From positions 1-60,606 of IMG/VR virus record IMGVR_UViG_3300020473_000031: a stretch of 60,606 nucleotides of DNA; one strand, written 5' to 3'. Under the pieces are notes generated by a model. It saw nothing but the letters and a program-made list of their open reading frames with translations, did not search any database and was not told the DNA's origin. The position numbers and the translations under genes are program-made. The stretch's first letter is position 1. Each line of letters starts with the position of its first letter. Shown piece after piece: positions 20,001 to 31,700 of the stretch. The DNA comes from a virus.

Positions 20001-21511
20001 TTAGTTGAATCGGATTGATTCCAAATAATTAAATAATTTCTCTGTACCTTAATATTTTCTGGTGCAAAATAATATTGTCCCTCAACAAAAGGACCAAACT
20101 CTGTAGAATCTGGACCAAACTCAATATAAAAAATACCGTTAGTTAACGTTGTTGGTGGTTCTAATATTTTAAAACTAAACCCAGTAGATCCTAAAACAAC
20201 ATTATTCTCAGCAAACACATCAGACCCACTTATATTTCTAACATAGATGTGGGTTATAGTTCCTAAATTATTTCTTACAATCTTTGCAATTTCTGCTTTA
20301 GCAGTAGTAGCTATAGCATCTATAGTTCTACCTCTCTCAACTACACCTAAAGTTTCATCAACATTACCAACTTCAAACATCAAGTTATCAAATTCTGTTT
20401 TAATGTTCCAAGTAAAAGGTCTAATCTTACCCCAATCAAACACACCATTATGTTCAGCAAACTCAGAAATCAATCTAGATGATTGATAGTAATAAGTATT
20501 ACCATCTACTACTGCATCAGAAGAAGTGTTACTTTTAATATGTGAATGTTTAACTGCATCAATTGAAAATCCAGGAGTAGGATTTCCAGCTTGACCCCAT
20601 TCTGGAGTATGAAGTTGAACTCCATTTGCCATTATACCTAATGACTTATTAAGTTGCTCTTGTCTAGCATCAGGATGAGGAGCATCTTTACCACCCCTAA
20701 AAATATAAGTTTGATCAAATGAACGATCTACTAATGATCCACCACTACTAACTGCACCAAAAGTAGCAGACTTAAAGGTATGAGCACTAGTATTAGTTGC
20801 AGGAGCAACACCCAATACTTGTACGGTAATAGTTGTAGATGTTGTAGAAAGAATTGGTATAGCAACACCTGCTACTGGATCAGTTGCACGAGGATATGTA
20901 TGATCAGTACCATGATCATCTAAAGCACAAGTAAACGTTAATGAATCTGTTGCAATCTTAATACTATCACCTGTAGTATAACTATGACTACCAATGGTCA
21001 TTTCCATTAAACCAGTAGTAGGGTTGTAGTTAATTGCTGAAGGTGTATACTGAGCAAGAGTACCACCAGATCCACCACCAGGAGCTCTTTCTGCTAAAAG
21101 GGGTGTTGGTTTTGGATGATTATCACTTTGTATTCTTAATCTATCACTATTAGAAGTGAATAATCCAGTTGTAGGTGAATTGGGATGTGACTGCCATATC
21201 CTATTAATATCAAAAGATTGTATGACAGTTGGTGTATCTTGTGTTGGTATTATTTGCAATCTAAGAGGATCATATCCAAGACCTCTTTCTAAAACTCTAA
21301 CATGAACTATCCTTCCAGATAACTCATCAATAATTGGATATAGAAGTGCTTCCTGTGTCGGAGTACCACAACCAGTAACAGTTAATCTTGGAGGATTGGT
21401 TATATCATAACCTTCACCACCATCAACTACTTGTATTGCACGAACACCAAATTTTTCATCAAATATGGGTTCAATTACAGCACCGTATCCAGGAACAGTT
21501 CTTGTTGACAT
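17009..21511 (-). CDS. Virion protein with cupredoxin-like and YHYH domains
   Basis: A 1500-residue modular protein. In order: N-terminal GxGY-type repeats (about 1-110); one copy of the 'LTFTC...YPRATDP' repeat (about 165-240, Tyr at about 206); a cupredoxin-like domain (about 480-600) whose apparent type-1 copper ligands are H514, C568, H571 and M574 in 'YYYCKYHRYMSG'; a YHYH-type core ('GMAFDGYPIYGPYGYD', about 628-643); a second cupredoxin-like segment without the Cys-His-Met loop (about 674-797); the second half of the YHYH domain (about 809-864); then more GxGY repeats and a C-terminal structural region. It starts 6 bases after the 408-residue gene. It is probably a baseplate-associated or fibre protein. 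Copper binding is a prediction from the residue pattern. Confidence 0.75.
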   Translation of the reverse strand: MSTRTVPGYGAVIEPIFDEKFGVRAIQVVDGGEGYDITNPPRLTVTGCGTPTQEALLYPIIDELSGRIVHVRVLERGLGYDPLRLQIIPTQDTPTVIQSFDINRIWQSHPNSPTTGLFTSNSDRLRIQSDNHPKPTPLLAERAPGGGSGGTLAQYTPSAINYNPTTGLMEMTIGSHSYTTGDSIKIATDSLTFTCALDDHGTDHTYPRATDPVAGVAIPILSTTSTTITVQVLGVAPATNTSAHTFKSATFGAVSSGGSLVDRSFDQTYIFRGGKDAPHPDARQEQLNKSLGIMANGVQLHTPEWGQAGNPTPGFSIDAVKHSHIKSNTSSDAVVDGNTYYYQSSRLISEFAEHNGVFDWGKIRPFTWNIKTEFDNLMFEVGNVDETLGVVERGRTIDAIATTAKAEIAKIVRNNLGTITHIYVRNISGSDVFAENNVVLGSTGFSFKILEPPTTLTNGIFYIEFGPDSTEFGPFVEGQYYFAPENIKVQRNYLIIWNQSDSTNQPSDHHPHGHPMQFSTTQDGLLNGGSLYYKSTGITEAPSTDYENEFKPLFIMNGDENSRIYYYCKYHRYMSGYEGHEGYMTLDLEIDDDPLPNDYYITDYYQSNESDPSTIDYSRHADGHSKILGMAFDGYPIYGPYGYDSTNTVAREVTGFRYRVGDELAGARPDVVTAETITYAVTVANGEFNIDGSTVPFLSLWRGKTYVFQQNDSSNDNEQLLISTTDDGWHAGTPPDTTYLFEGPGITYWLEGSEVTYSAYISGFNTATAREIRFEVPVTAPLALYTFGYTTSGIGIRTVQDGYVIGDLVQDYIWDTSVGTLDEHNGKFAVTPEYPNGTYAYFLTENGSGVPTYPYAIGPTMYGTPLFEGDIVPAQPDTFPDGAAGDVVLNTDGTVSYVKMTKKGDNYFGAATARILGGEGTGATGTPTVQTVTGLSLLQGGRDYATPPTLIFEGGGGQGAQGAAEIDVLGRVTNINIVDEGEYYQEPPYILINGGGGIGAKAIAKVAQGVITDIEITDPGSGYIDQPKVIFTKLVNLKRKSRARQAYNSVAGFLTGLVKDVLKSDTELYVDSTDAFPGSGELILNKETIAYTAKSKGKFSGLTRGVNFNFDQRIVLDAGQIDGEGNSTYKFNVNDRVIRKIENEGNKVAKVYDWDPTTRELLVTFEVDELAFIDAGIPSTEDAIVQFDAGLAASAPGGFNPHVLLDVDSSEGAFIIALTEPISQIIDKEFEDNDELDGAGDGIIDLVNAGTDYENQINLDGGIHTSLYGIEETQGGQNTTLFQVGDQVKDGSLPFKYATVSDAGTLTDGVPHTALIKLFLDPNLSNGLNFGVNEIVTGSVSGVRATVVSWDPVNSVLIVQDITPFNTGNVNVGIGGYLYEFSHDSTVVDFIIQSPGTNYTAVPTVTVENVGDIQCTATVNLTSAQDQVASCTIVNGGYGIVQSVDNTYNTHPTVTFVNAVGDSTGSGAAAQVVMGGEDIMGNGGATYRLSRIEYSAQLRS

Positions 21512-21517
21512 ATCTTA

Positions 21518-22744
21518 TTAACCAACTACGTTAATAGTTCCTTGCATTGCTGCATGGAGTGTACATTGATAATAAAGAGTACTTGGAGCATCCATTGGAA
21601 CTGTCCAATAAAGAACTGCAGTTCCACTACCAGTCTGACCTGTAGTATAAGGAGTTCCAGTTAAACCTTGAGTACTTTGAATTCTAAATGGGTGTGCAGT
21701 TGCTTGGACAGTATTATCAAAAGCATATGTTAGACCTCTCATAACATAAAGAGTTGCATCAGCAGTAGCAGATGCAAATCCAGGTCCATTAAACGTATAA
21801 TCTGATGCACCATTAGCATTCAATTCCCACCATGTAATAGGACTTCTAGTCGCAATCCAATTAGTACCATTAAAGAATAGTGAATCACCTTGAACTGCTC
21901 CACTCAAATCAGTATCAGTTAATGCTGATAGCGTAGTAGTTAAAGTACCACTGAAATCTACTGTTAATGTATCCCCAACAACTGTCGTTGTTATATTAGT
22001 TCCACCAGCAATAGTTAACGTATCTGCCTGTGCATTTGCTGTTGTAGATCCAGTATCACCATCAACGGTGGCCCATGTATTCAATGATGAAAGACCAGAT
22101 TCATCATCTTGAGGAGTCCATTTACCAGCAGATGAACTCCACTTTAAAACTTGTAAATTTGTAGGAGCAGCAGTTGTTGTATCTACATCCCCTAATAAAT
22201 CAATACTAGAATATTCAGTTGCTATCTTTGCTCTAACATCCCCAACACCACCAGTAGTGATATTAATATTCACATAAGGATTATCATCACCATCAACAGT
22301 GAAAAAATAACCTCCGTAAGATGCAGCAGAAGGTGCATTTCCTAATGCGGAAAATTCATTCTTATACTTAACTTTGGTTGGCATATCAATAACACCATCC
22401 GCACCTGCAAAAGTATTAGTAATACCACCAACACCAATAGTTAAATTACCAGTACCATTTGCAGCAATATTAATATTGCCATTACTAGAAGAAACTATAG
22501 AGTTACCATTAACGTCTAATGATGATGTTAAATTAGCATAGTCAGATGGAGCGAATTGAGATCCATTGTACCTTAATACTTGCCCTACTGCAGGGTTAGT
22601 AACATCAACAGTTATATTAGTACCATTACCAATAGCAGAATATATTTCATTAAAATTATCGTTTATCTTGTCGCCTCCACCACGCAGGGTATCCCCTGTG
22701 TTATCATTAGCTACCGTACCAAGATTTAGTGATTGTTTGGCCAT
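21518..22744 (-). CDS. Fibre-like virion protein with C-terminal amicyanin-like cupredoxin domain
   Basis: A 408-residue protein. The N-terminus (LNLGTVANDNTGDTLRGGGD, then INDNFNEIYSAI) is the common start of phage fibre or structural proteins. The middle is a beta-repeat stalk. The last 105 or so residues read as a cupredoxin: 'YVMRGLTYAFDN', 'TAHPFRIQS' and 'LYYQCTLHAAMQGTINVVG'. The set H351, C394, H397 and M400 matches the Cys-x2-His-x2-Met loop of amicyanin-type blue copper proteins. No signal peptide is visible. Position and N-terminus argue for a virion protein rather than a free electron carrier. The fold assignment is by eye. Confidence 0.75.
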   Translation of the reverse strand: MAKQSLNLGTVANDNTGDTLRGGGDKINDNFNEIYSAIGNGTNITVDVTNPAVGQVLRYNGSQFAPSDYANLTSSLDVNGNSIVSSSNGNINIAANGTGNLTIGVGGITNTFAGADGVIDMPTKVKYKNEFSALGNAPSAASYGGYFFTVDGDDNPYVNINITTGGVGDVRAKIATEYSSIDLLGDVDTTTAAPTNLQVLKWSSSAGKWTPQDDESGLSSLNTWATVDGDTGSTTANAQADTLTIAGGTNITTTVVGDTLTVDFSGTLTTTLSALTDTDLSGAVQGDSLFFNGTNWIATRSPITWWELNANGASDYTFNGPGFASATADATLYVMRGLTYAFDNTVQATAHPFRIQSTQGLTGTPYTTGQTGSGTAVLYWTVPMDAPSTLYYQCTLHAAMQGTINVVG

Positions 22745-22763
22745 TACTCGCTACATTTTTTAG

Positions 22764-22771
22764 TTATTTAT
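22764..22771 (-). promoter_or_regulatory. Putative late promoter (ATAAATAA) before the 408-residue gene
   Basis: ATAAATAA on the minus strand, about 20 bases upstream of the 408-residue ATG, overlapping the stop codon of the giant gene. It is the only motif of this type between the giant gene and its downstream neighbours. Confidence 0.6.
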
Positions 22772-25700
22772 GGTGTTTCAGGGTCTACCTCTTCTTCACC
22801 GTATAGGCTAAGATCAGGTGCGTTCCAATCAAGAGGAACAGTTGTTTCAACTTCAACTTTTGGATCCTTATATCCAGATCCAGCATTATTCATTTCAACA
22901 CCTGCAACCCCGATCAATGCTCTGATGTTTCCATCAAATCCAGATATAGAATCGATTCTAACATTCGGTCTGGTTGTATATCCAGAACCACCAGATGTTA
23001 CCTGAACATCATTGATGAATCCTGCAGTCAGAATAGCAGTTGCCTTAGCATCTTGTCCGAATACAGATCCAAGATAGTCGAAGGTGATTAAGGAGTTTGA
23101 TGATTCAATAACAGCAACTTCTCTGTCTGATGTCTCACCTTGGATGTCAATAAAGTCACCAGGTTCGATAGGTGGTACAACTTCAGCAGCATCAACGTCT
23201 GCCTCAGAACCAACGTAGGAGAAGGCAACGAATGTTGATCCTACACGAGGAATTTCAGAGAAGATAATTCTAGAACCAACGATCTCGAAACCTACACCTG
23301 GTTCCTGTATAACACCATTCAGAGAAACGATGATGTTATTTTCTGGACGTATAGTTGAAGATTGAACACCCTCAGTTAGAGTTAGTGAGTAGAATACATC
23401 ATTACGCTTGAGGTTAAATGACTGACGTAAGGAGTCGAACTCGAATGAAATATCATCCAACTGTCTCAACTTACCTACGTAGAATCCTGTGAAGGATGCA
23501 CCTAGTTCTGGTGGTTCTGTGAATTGAATCTGATTAGAGAACGCTGTATATGCGTTAGTACCACCTGGAGGTTGTAGAATACCATTGATGTATACAAGAA
23601 GATGTCCTTCTGGATCTGGGAGGTAATTAACACCATTATCAATCGTTAGATTAAATGTATCTTGAACACCATCAAATCCCTTAAACGCTCTCTTAACACG
23701 TGCTTTAAGATCAACTTTATTTTGAACTGCTGCCCTATAGTCTCCAGGTCCAATAACAGAATCCTTAAGGTCAAATGATCCTGTAATATCACTTAAATAT
23801 AATCTCTTGAACTGACCATCTGGACGTATATCCTGTACTAATGCAGCACCAGCACCAGGAGTATTAACTCTGGTAATTACCGATGCATAACCTACAGGGA
23901 AGTTACCACCAAGACCATAATCACCTACGAGATCACCATTTGTAATTTGATCTCCTACGAAATCAGCGATATAAAGGAAGTTGTTATCTATATCAACCTC
24001 AGTAATAATTGCATAGTTATTTTGATCAGCAACACCACCAATAACTTTATAAAGTCTATTACCAACAGTAAATGAACTTAAATCACTAATAATAGAAATA
24101 CCAATTCTTACGTATCCATTTGATGCTATTCTGTCACCAACACCTATATCTAAACCATTATATTTACTTACATTAATAAATTGTCTAGAAGTTTCTGGAT
24201 AAACAACAGAAGTTTTTTCAAATGAACCAACAAGAGTTTCAGTATCAACTGTTAGAGTACCACCAGTATTATCAAGAATAGCAGCTTCGTTTCTAAGGAA
24301 GTCAGTAGGTGTAGCAGAAGCACCACTTGTATATCCTTTAAACGGTACAGTTGCGTCAAATTCACCATCAAGATCAATAATCTGTATACGATCCTCTATC
24401 AAACTAACCTGTGCTGTTGTGTTATTTGTAGAACCAACAATATAATCAGTGATAGCCCAAGGATTACCAGTAACTTCAATGTCTAAGTAACTAAAGTTCT
24501 CATCCTCATGAACTCCGTATATAATACCAGTAACTGATGGATCACCATTCTTAGAAACAGTTTCGTTCATGACCCAAGGACCATCAACTACATCACCATC
24601 AAAACGTAATCTCTGATAGATCTTAACAATCTCACCCTTATTAGGAATAAGAGTTTCTAATTCAGCATAACTGTCACTAGCAGTACCATATAGATAATCT
24701 GATGATTTTAATCCACCACCCAATCCAACTGGTAATTCTCTATTACCATATGTGTAGGTAGGAATTGTAATTCCATTGTTAACTGTAACAGTAGTATAAT
24801 GAGTATCAATTGCTAATTGCTCACTAATCAAATTAAGATTATCACGTACAACTCTACTTACAGATCTAATATCATAATATCCAGCAGCATCAGCAGAGAA
24901 GAATTTCAAATATCCAGCCTCAGGAGATGGACTTGTAAGACCATCAGTCATTGCCTGAATAATATATTGTTCTAATTTATCTAATGCATATCTCTTAATA
25001 TTAAACTCACCATCAGCATAGAATATTCCACCACTAGCAGAAGTATATGGATCTAATGTACCCTTAGAAAGTTTTGCACCCCAAGCATAAACACCTTTAG
25101 TTCCATCACCACTGTATGATAACTGATTATTTTCATTTGATACGTTAATTCTAGCCTTAAGTTCTGTGAATCCAAATGAGAATGTTGTTGTAACATATGC
25201 TCTATACCAACCGCCACCATAAGGAACAGCACCATAAGCATCACCTGATATACCACCTTGAGGTATAAACAGAGTACCTGTATTACCAGTATTCATATTA
25301 AGATCAAAGAATACACTTTGTTCTCCAGCAGTTCCATCATCAAGTATGATATGGAATCTTATTTGCTCATATTCTGCCTTCTTAAAGAAGCATGAGAATG
25401 TATATTGCTGATCATCACCACCAGTTCCTGATCCACCTTCATCAAAGCTATTTGTAGTATCATCAAATGTAATATTACCATCATCCCATGTATCATATGC
25501 AGTTAAGTCGTATATTCTATCAACGGTATGCTCACCACCAGCACTAGAAGAAATTAATTTAGAAGCAGTAGTACTGTTATCTGGTGCTTCTGTAAAGTTA
25601 TCACTAAATCCAACTCCAGTACCTGTCCAATTAGGTACGAACAATTCTGGATTAGTAAATAAGTTAATACCAGAAACTTGACCAGTTATATTTGATGTAA

Positions 25701-28700
25701 TATTTCTAGCAAAAGCTATTGTCCTTACATTACCTGGTGAATTGAACCAAGTGTAACTACTACCAACACCATTTACAGAAACAGTTGCTAATGCATTAGA
25801 TTTTGTTCCAGTTAATGAAGTATTAGATATCCAAGGAGTTCCTACAAATTCACCAACAACTAAGAATTTAGTGTCTGAATTATATTCTAGAACCTTAGCA
25901 GATCCCTTGTCAGAAGTAATTAATTCACCAACTTCAAATCTTCCAATAACACTTTCAATTGTTATATTATGAGCAATAGAAGAATCACTGATATCTGTAG
26001 TTAACAAATCATGACTCATATTAGTGATAATACTATCAACCCAATCATTATATTGCCAAGTATTAAGACCAAACTGTGCATTAACTAGAGTTGTAATTTC
26101 TTCCTTATAATATCCTCTATTATAAATGAGGTTCTTAGCAGCACCCCTCATAGGTCTCTTACCTGGAACAATGAGATTAATTGCAGTATTAACTAATTCT
26201 TTAATCCTAGTTCCAACTACTGTCATATCAGTAGGTGTTTCACTATCAGTATATGGATCGTCAAATGAATGTACATAAGCATAAAGAGGATCAACTGATG
26301 AACCACCTTTAATTCTTAACTCACCTTTAACAGCATGCTCACATAAGAATCCTAATTGCTCTATAGCATAAACTGTTGCTAGAAGCTCATCTTCAACATT
26401 AATGATTTGCATCTGAGAAGACAAATAGTATTCCATTGCAGCAACGGTACTATTATTACCACCAGTCTGTAAGTCAGATATTATACCCAATATAATAAGT
26501 TTCAAATCTCTCTGACATGTACTTTCTCCACCTGGTTCTGGATAAGAGAAAGCAAACTGTTGAGAAGTATCCAACATGTAAGTAAACTCTGCTCTTGTTA
26601 AACCAGTAATTTCAGATGAAATACCATCTCTATTAAAGTAAAGTCTATCAGCAGCAATTGCAAAATCAGCATTTGTAGGAGCAATAATATCATTTGCAAT
26701 AGTTACTAAGTTATCAATAGCATCAGTAACGTTTGCACAATCTCCAGGAGCAGTTACACAATCGGTAACAGCACTCTGGAATGTATGTAATGTTGTGTTA
26801 GAAGAAGTTCCAACATTAACAGTAATTGTAGTTGCTGTTATATCAATAATTTCAATATTCTGTAGATATACAGGGTCTGTAGTTCTAGGATATGTGTGAT
26901 CACTACCATTACTATCTTCAAGACAACGGAATGTTAATCCATCAGTTGCAATTCTTATCTTTCTACCTTTAACTAAAGTATGAGAACCAATAGTTAACTC
27001 TAATTCACCTGTTGTTGGCTCATAAGTTGCTCCAGTTGGAGTAAATGATTGAGAATTAGATTGTGTGATTCCCCAAGCACCAACAATGATCTTATCAGTA
27101 TTACCTGTTGTTAGATCACCATTAACTGCTTGCTTCATATAGAATGCAAGACGCTCATGGGCATAAGCAGACTGGAATACTTGTAATCGAATATGTAGTA
27201 GAATATCATTAGTACCAAGATATCTCTTAGCAACATTTACAGTATTAAAATTACCACCATCTCTAAGATCTTTAATAAACTCTTGAAGAATTAACGCTAG
27301 GTCAGTCTTACACTGTAATGTACCAGCACCACTTCCATCAAAGTTTCTAGGCATATCCAAAGCAAGATCTGGATAACGCTCTAACATATCATTAGATGCT
27401 TTATCAACAATAGGACCAGCATTTAACTGAACTAAATTAGCAGCATCTATAAATCTATACTTACCTGCAGCACCAATCTGATTAGTAAACATGATATCTT
27501 CTGTACCATCATGCCAATTAATTGGGAACTCTTCTTCATAGTAAGAGTATATTCTACCACCAAGGAATTCGTGTGGAGGTGAATACTTAACAAGACTACC
27601 AAGATAATCAAGAGGTGGATTCTGTATTGCAGCATCTAATGTATCTGTAACAATACTAATTAAGTTCTCTATAGTTGTTTGTACATCAGTACAATCAGAT
27701 GTGTTGTAATTAAGAATCTTAATTCCATTTGCAGTTGTTTGTGCAAAATTGTGTATTGTTAATTGATGCTTAACTGATCCAGGATCACAAGATACAAATG
27801 TATGTGATGCTTGTGGAGTGTATGAAACAGTATTAGAACCTTGGTTACCTACAAATGTATGTGTGTAATCACCACCAGTAGAAATAACTGCTCTAGTAAT
27901 ACAATTAGCAATTGTAGAATGATATGTATGTGCAGTTATATTGGTAGAAGGAGTTACATCTAATACCTGTATATCAAATGTATTAGTTTGTACATTTGAA
28001 ATTGGAATATACTTACCACTGATAGGATCAGTAGAGCGTGGATATGCATGAGTTGTTGCATAATTATCATGAGCACAAGTAAATTTCAATCCACCATCAG
28101 CAATCTTAATATGCTCACCATTAACAAATCCATGATCGGCAACGGTTATAGTAATTACACCAGTAGTAGGATTATATGATGCAGTAGAAGGTGTATATGT
28201 ATTATTTGCATTCTGGAATACATGAGTTGTTGTATTACTTGAAGTTCCTACATCAAGTGTAACAGTTGTAGGAGTTACAGCAGTAATATTAACTGCTGTA
28301 TTCCATGCAGGATCGTTACCAGATGCACCATTTTGACCATTTGCACGAGGATAAGAATGATCAGAACTTTGACCATCTTGATCGCAACGGAATATAAGTG
28401 AATTATTAGCAATTCTAACTGCTGTACCAGCAGTTAAACTATGGTTACCAATAGTAACAGTAAGAAGTCCAGTTCCAGGAACAAATGATGCATCAGTTAC
28501 ATCATATCCCTTAATAGGAGATTTACCAACATTAACTGTAATTACACCACTCTGTCTTCTAAGACCTTTAGTAGAAGCCTTTTGGAATACGTGTGTTGTG
28601 GTATCAGATGAAGTACCAACATTAATTTCAAATGTATCATTAGTCTTATTGGAAATTGGTAACCATCTACCACTAGCATAATCTGTAGATCTTGGATATA

Positions 28701-31700
28701 CATGATCAGTACTATTACCATCAAGCAAACATCTCAATGTCAATGATTCATCAACAATCTGAACATAATCCCCATTAGAATATCCGTGTGCAGGTACGGT
28801 TAGAACCATCAAACCAGAACCAGGAGTATACACTGCATTGGTTATTGTTGCGTGTGTATGACCTACATGAGTAATTGGAATAGACTTATTATCTCCATAT
28901 GGATCTGTTGAACGAGGATAATCCTTATTAGAACCATTACCATCCATTCCACATGTGAATCTTAAACTACCATTTGCAATAGTAACGTTTGCACCAACTC
29001 TCATACCATGCTGACCAATTGTTAAAGTCATCTCACCAGTCTTAGCATCATAAGATGCATCAGAAGGTGTAAATGTTTGGTCTGCTTGTGCAACACCTAC
29101 ATTAAGACTAATTGTATTAACTGTGGTTCCAAGAATCTTAAGTTTCTTTCTTGCTGCACGAACATCATGTCCTGGACGTGGATAAGACTTAGTAGTCTGA
29201 TTGTTATCCATTGCACAAGTAAATTTAATAGAATTATCTTCTAATGTCACATAATCATCTTGAGTTAATGGATGTCCCTCAATAGTTAATATTAATATAC
29301 CAGTAGAAGGATCGTATGTAGCAAAGGAAGGTGAATATGCAGTATAATTTCTATTATCACCAAAAGTAGTACTACCAACATTTACAGTAAATGTATCAGC
29401 AGTGTAATGAGTAATAGGTAATGCAGACTTGTATGCTGGATCTGTTGTACGAGGATATGGATGAGTAGTTTCAGCACCATCCATATCACAAGTAAACTTA
29501 AGTGCATCAGGTAAAATTTCTATTGCCTGGCCTTGCTTATAGATTCCATTAATAGTTGCAGATTTAAATGTATGGTTATAAACACCACCTGTCATAAGCA
29601 CCGCCCTATGAACACCACCTGTAGATGCAGATACAAATGTATGAGCATCAGTATTGGTAGAAGGTGTAGAATCTAATACCTGAATAGTAAATGTATCAGT
29701 CGTTACATTACCGATAGGTACATACTTACCGCTAATTGGATCAGATGATCTAGGATATGATTTGTCTGTTGCACTACCACCGAAACTACAATTAAAGACT
29801 ATGGAATTATCATCCATCATAATATGATCACCAGCTTCAAATCCATGATTAGGAATTGTAAGGGTCATTACACCTGTAGTTGGGTTGTAAGCACCATTAG
29901 TTACTGTATAAGCACTAGGAGAAACAAACTCATGTCTGTATATACCACCAGCAATAACAGCATTCTTTCTAGCACTAGCAAATGTATGAGTGTGATTTCC
30001 ACCAGTTCTCAAAATACCTCTAGTGATACTATTAGAAACAGCAGATACAAATGAATGTGTATCAGTGTTTGTGGAAGGTGCTACATCTAATACTTGTACA
30101 TCAAATGAATTAGTTTGTACATTAGAAACAGATAACCATCTACCACTAGCAGGGTCAGATGATCTTGGATAATCCTTCTCTGCAGCAGTACCAGATGCAC
30201 CACCAAATGCACAACTTAACTTAATAGCACCGTCATCAATCATAACTTGCTCACCATTTGCCATATTATGATCATTAACAGTGATAGTCATGACACCTGT
30301 AGTTGGGTTGTAAGCAGCATTAGTAGGTGTTAACTTAGTTGCAGCAACATAATTATGAGTAGTTGTATCAGTCGATATACCAACATTCAAATTAATGACA
30401 CCAGTTTGACTATGAAGACTACTATCTAAAGCAGATACAAATGTATGTGTCGATAAATCACTAGACTTACCAATATAAACATCGAATGAATCTGCTAAAA
30501 CATTACTTAATGGTAACCACTCATCGAATGATGGATCAGTTCTTCTTGGATATGAATGCTCACTAGCACCATTATCCTTACCACATGTAAATGTTAATGC
30601 GTTTTCAGCAAGTTTGATGCATGAATTTGCTTTGGTTAATCCATTAGCAACAGCAGATACAAAAGCATGTGTAGTTGTATGTGAAATTGCTGCTGGACCA
30701 AACATGTTACCAACATTAACTTCAAAGAAGTTTGTACTTACATTGAATATTGGTAACCATCTATTACTTGCGAAATCAGATGCTCTAGGATAATCATGAT
30801 TACTTGCATTACTATCCTTATCACATGTAAATCTTAAAGATCCATCAGCAAGTTTAACTCTATCTCCGTCTTGGAAACCATGACCAGCAACAGTAAGTTT
30901 CATTACACCAGTAGTAGGTGTAAATGTTGCAGCAGTTACTGTGTGGTTAGTTGATAATGCAAATCCATGATTTACTAACTCGATGTTCATAACACCAGTA
31001 GCAGGAGTATATGTTGCTAAAGTTGGTGTATGTGCATTAGTTCCAACTGATGTAATAGGAACTGGTTTGTTATATGCATAGTCAGCACCACCAGGAGCAT
31101 TAGAACCTGATGCTCTAGGATATTTCTTCTCAGTAGTATTTCCATCACCATTAAAGTCGCATGTAAAGGTCATAGACTCTTCACCAATCATTACGGTTTC
31201 ATTTGTTCTGTATACTCCATTAGTAGAAGCAGTTACAAATGTATGGTTATAATCACCACCAGAAATTACTGCGTCTTGAGATGTACCACCAGTCCAATTA
31301 TGGGCAGTTACATCAGATGAAGTACCAACATTAAATGTTATTGTTGTTGCACTCTTAGCAGTAATTACTACAGGAGTTCTCCATGCAGGGTCAGCAACAC
31401 CAGCATTCTGTATAAATCCTGTTTCTCTAGGATATAATTTAGAAATTGTATCTCCATCAAGACCACAACTAAATGAGAAACCATAATCCTTAAGCATTAT
31501 TGGCTCACCAACTTCAAGAGTATGGGATCCGATAGTTGCTTCAATAAGACCAGTAGCAGGATCATATGTTGCAGTTGTTACATCGTGTTTTACGAGAGGT
31601 GAAGAACCAACATTAACTTTAAATGTATCAGTTGTTATTCCTACAACTGGCAACCACTTATTGAATGATGGGTCTGTAGATCTTGGATATTGCTTATTAG

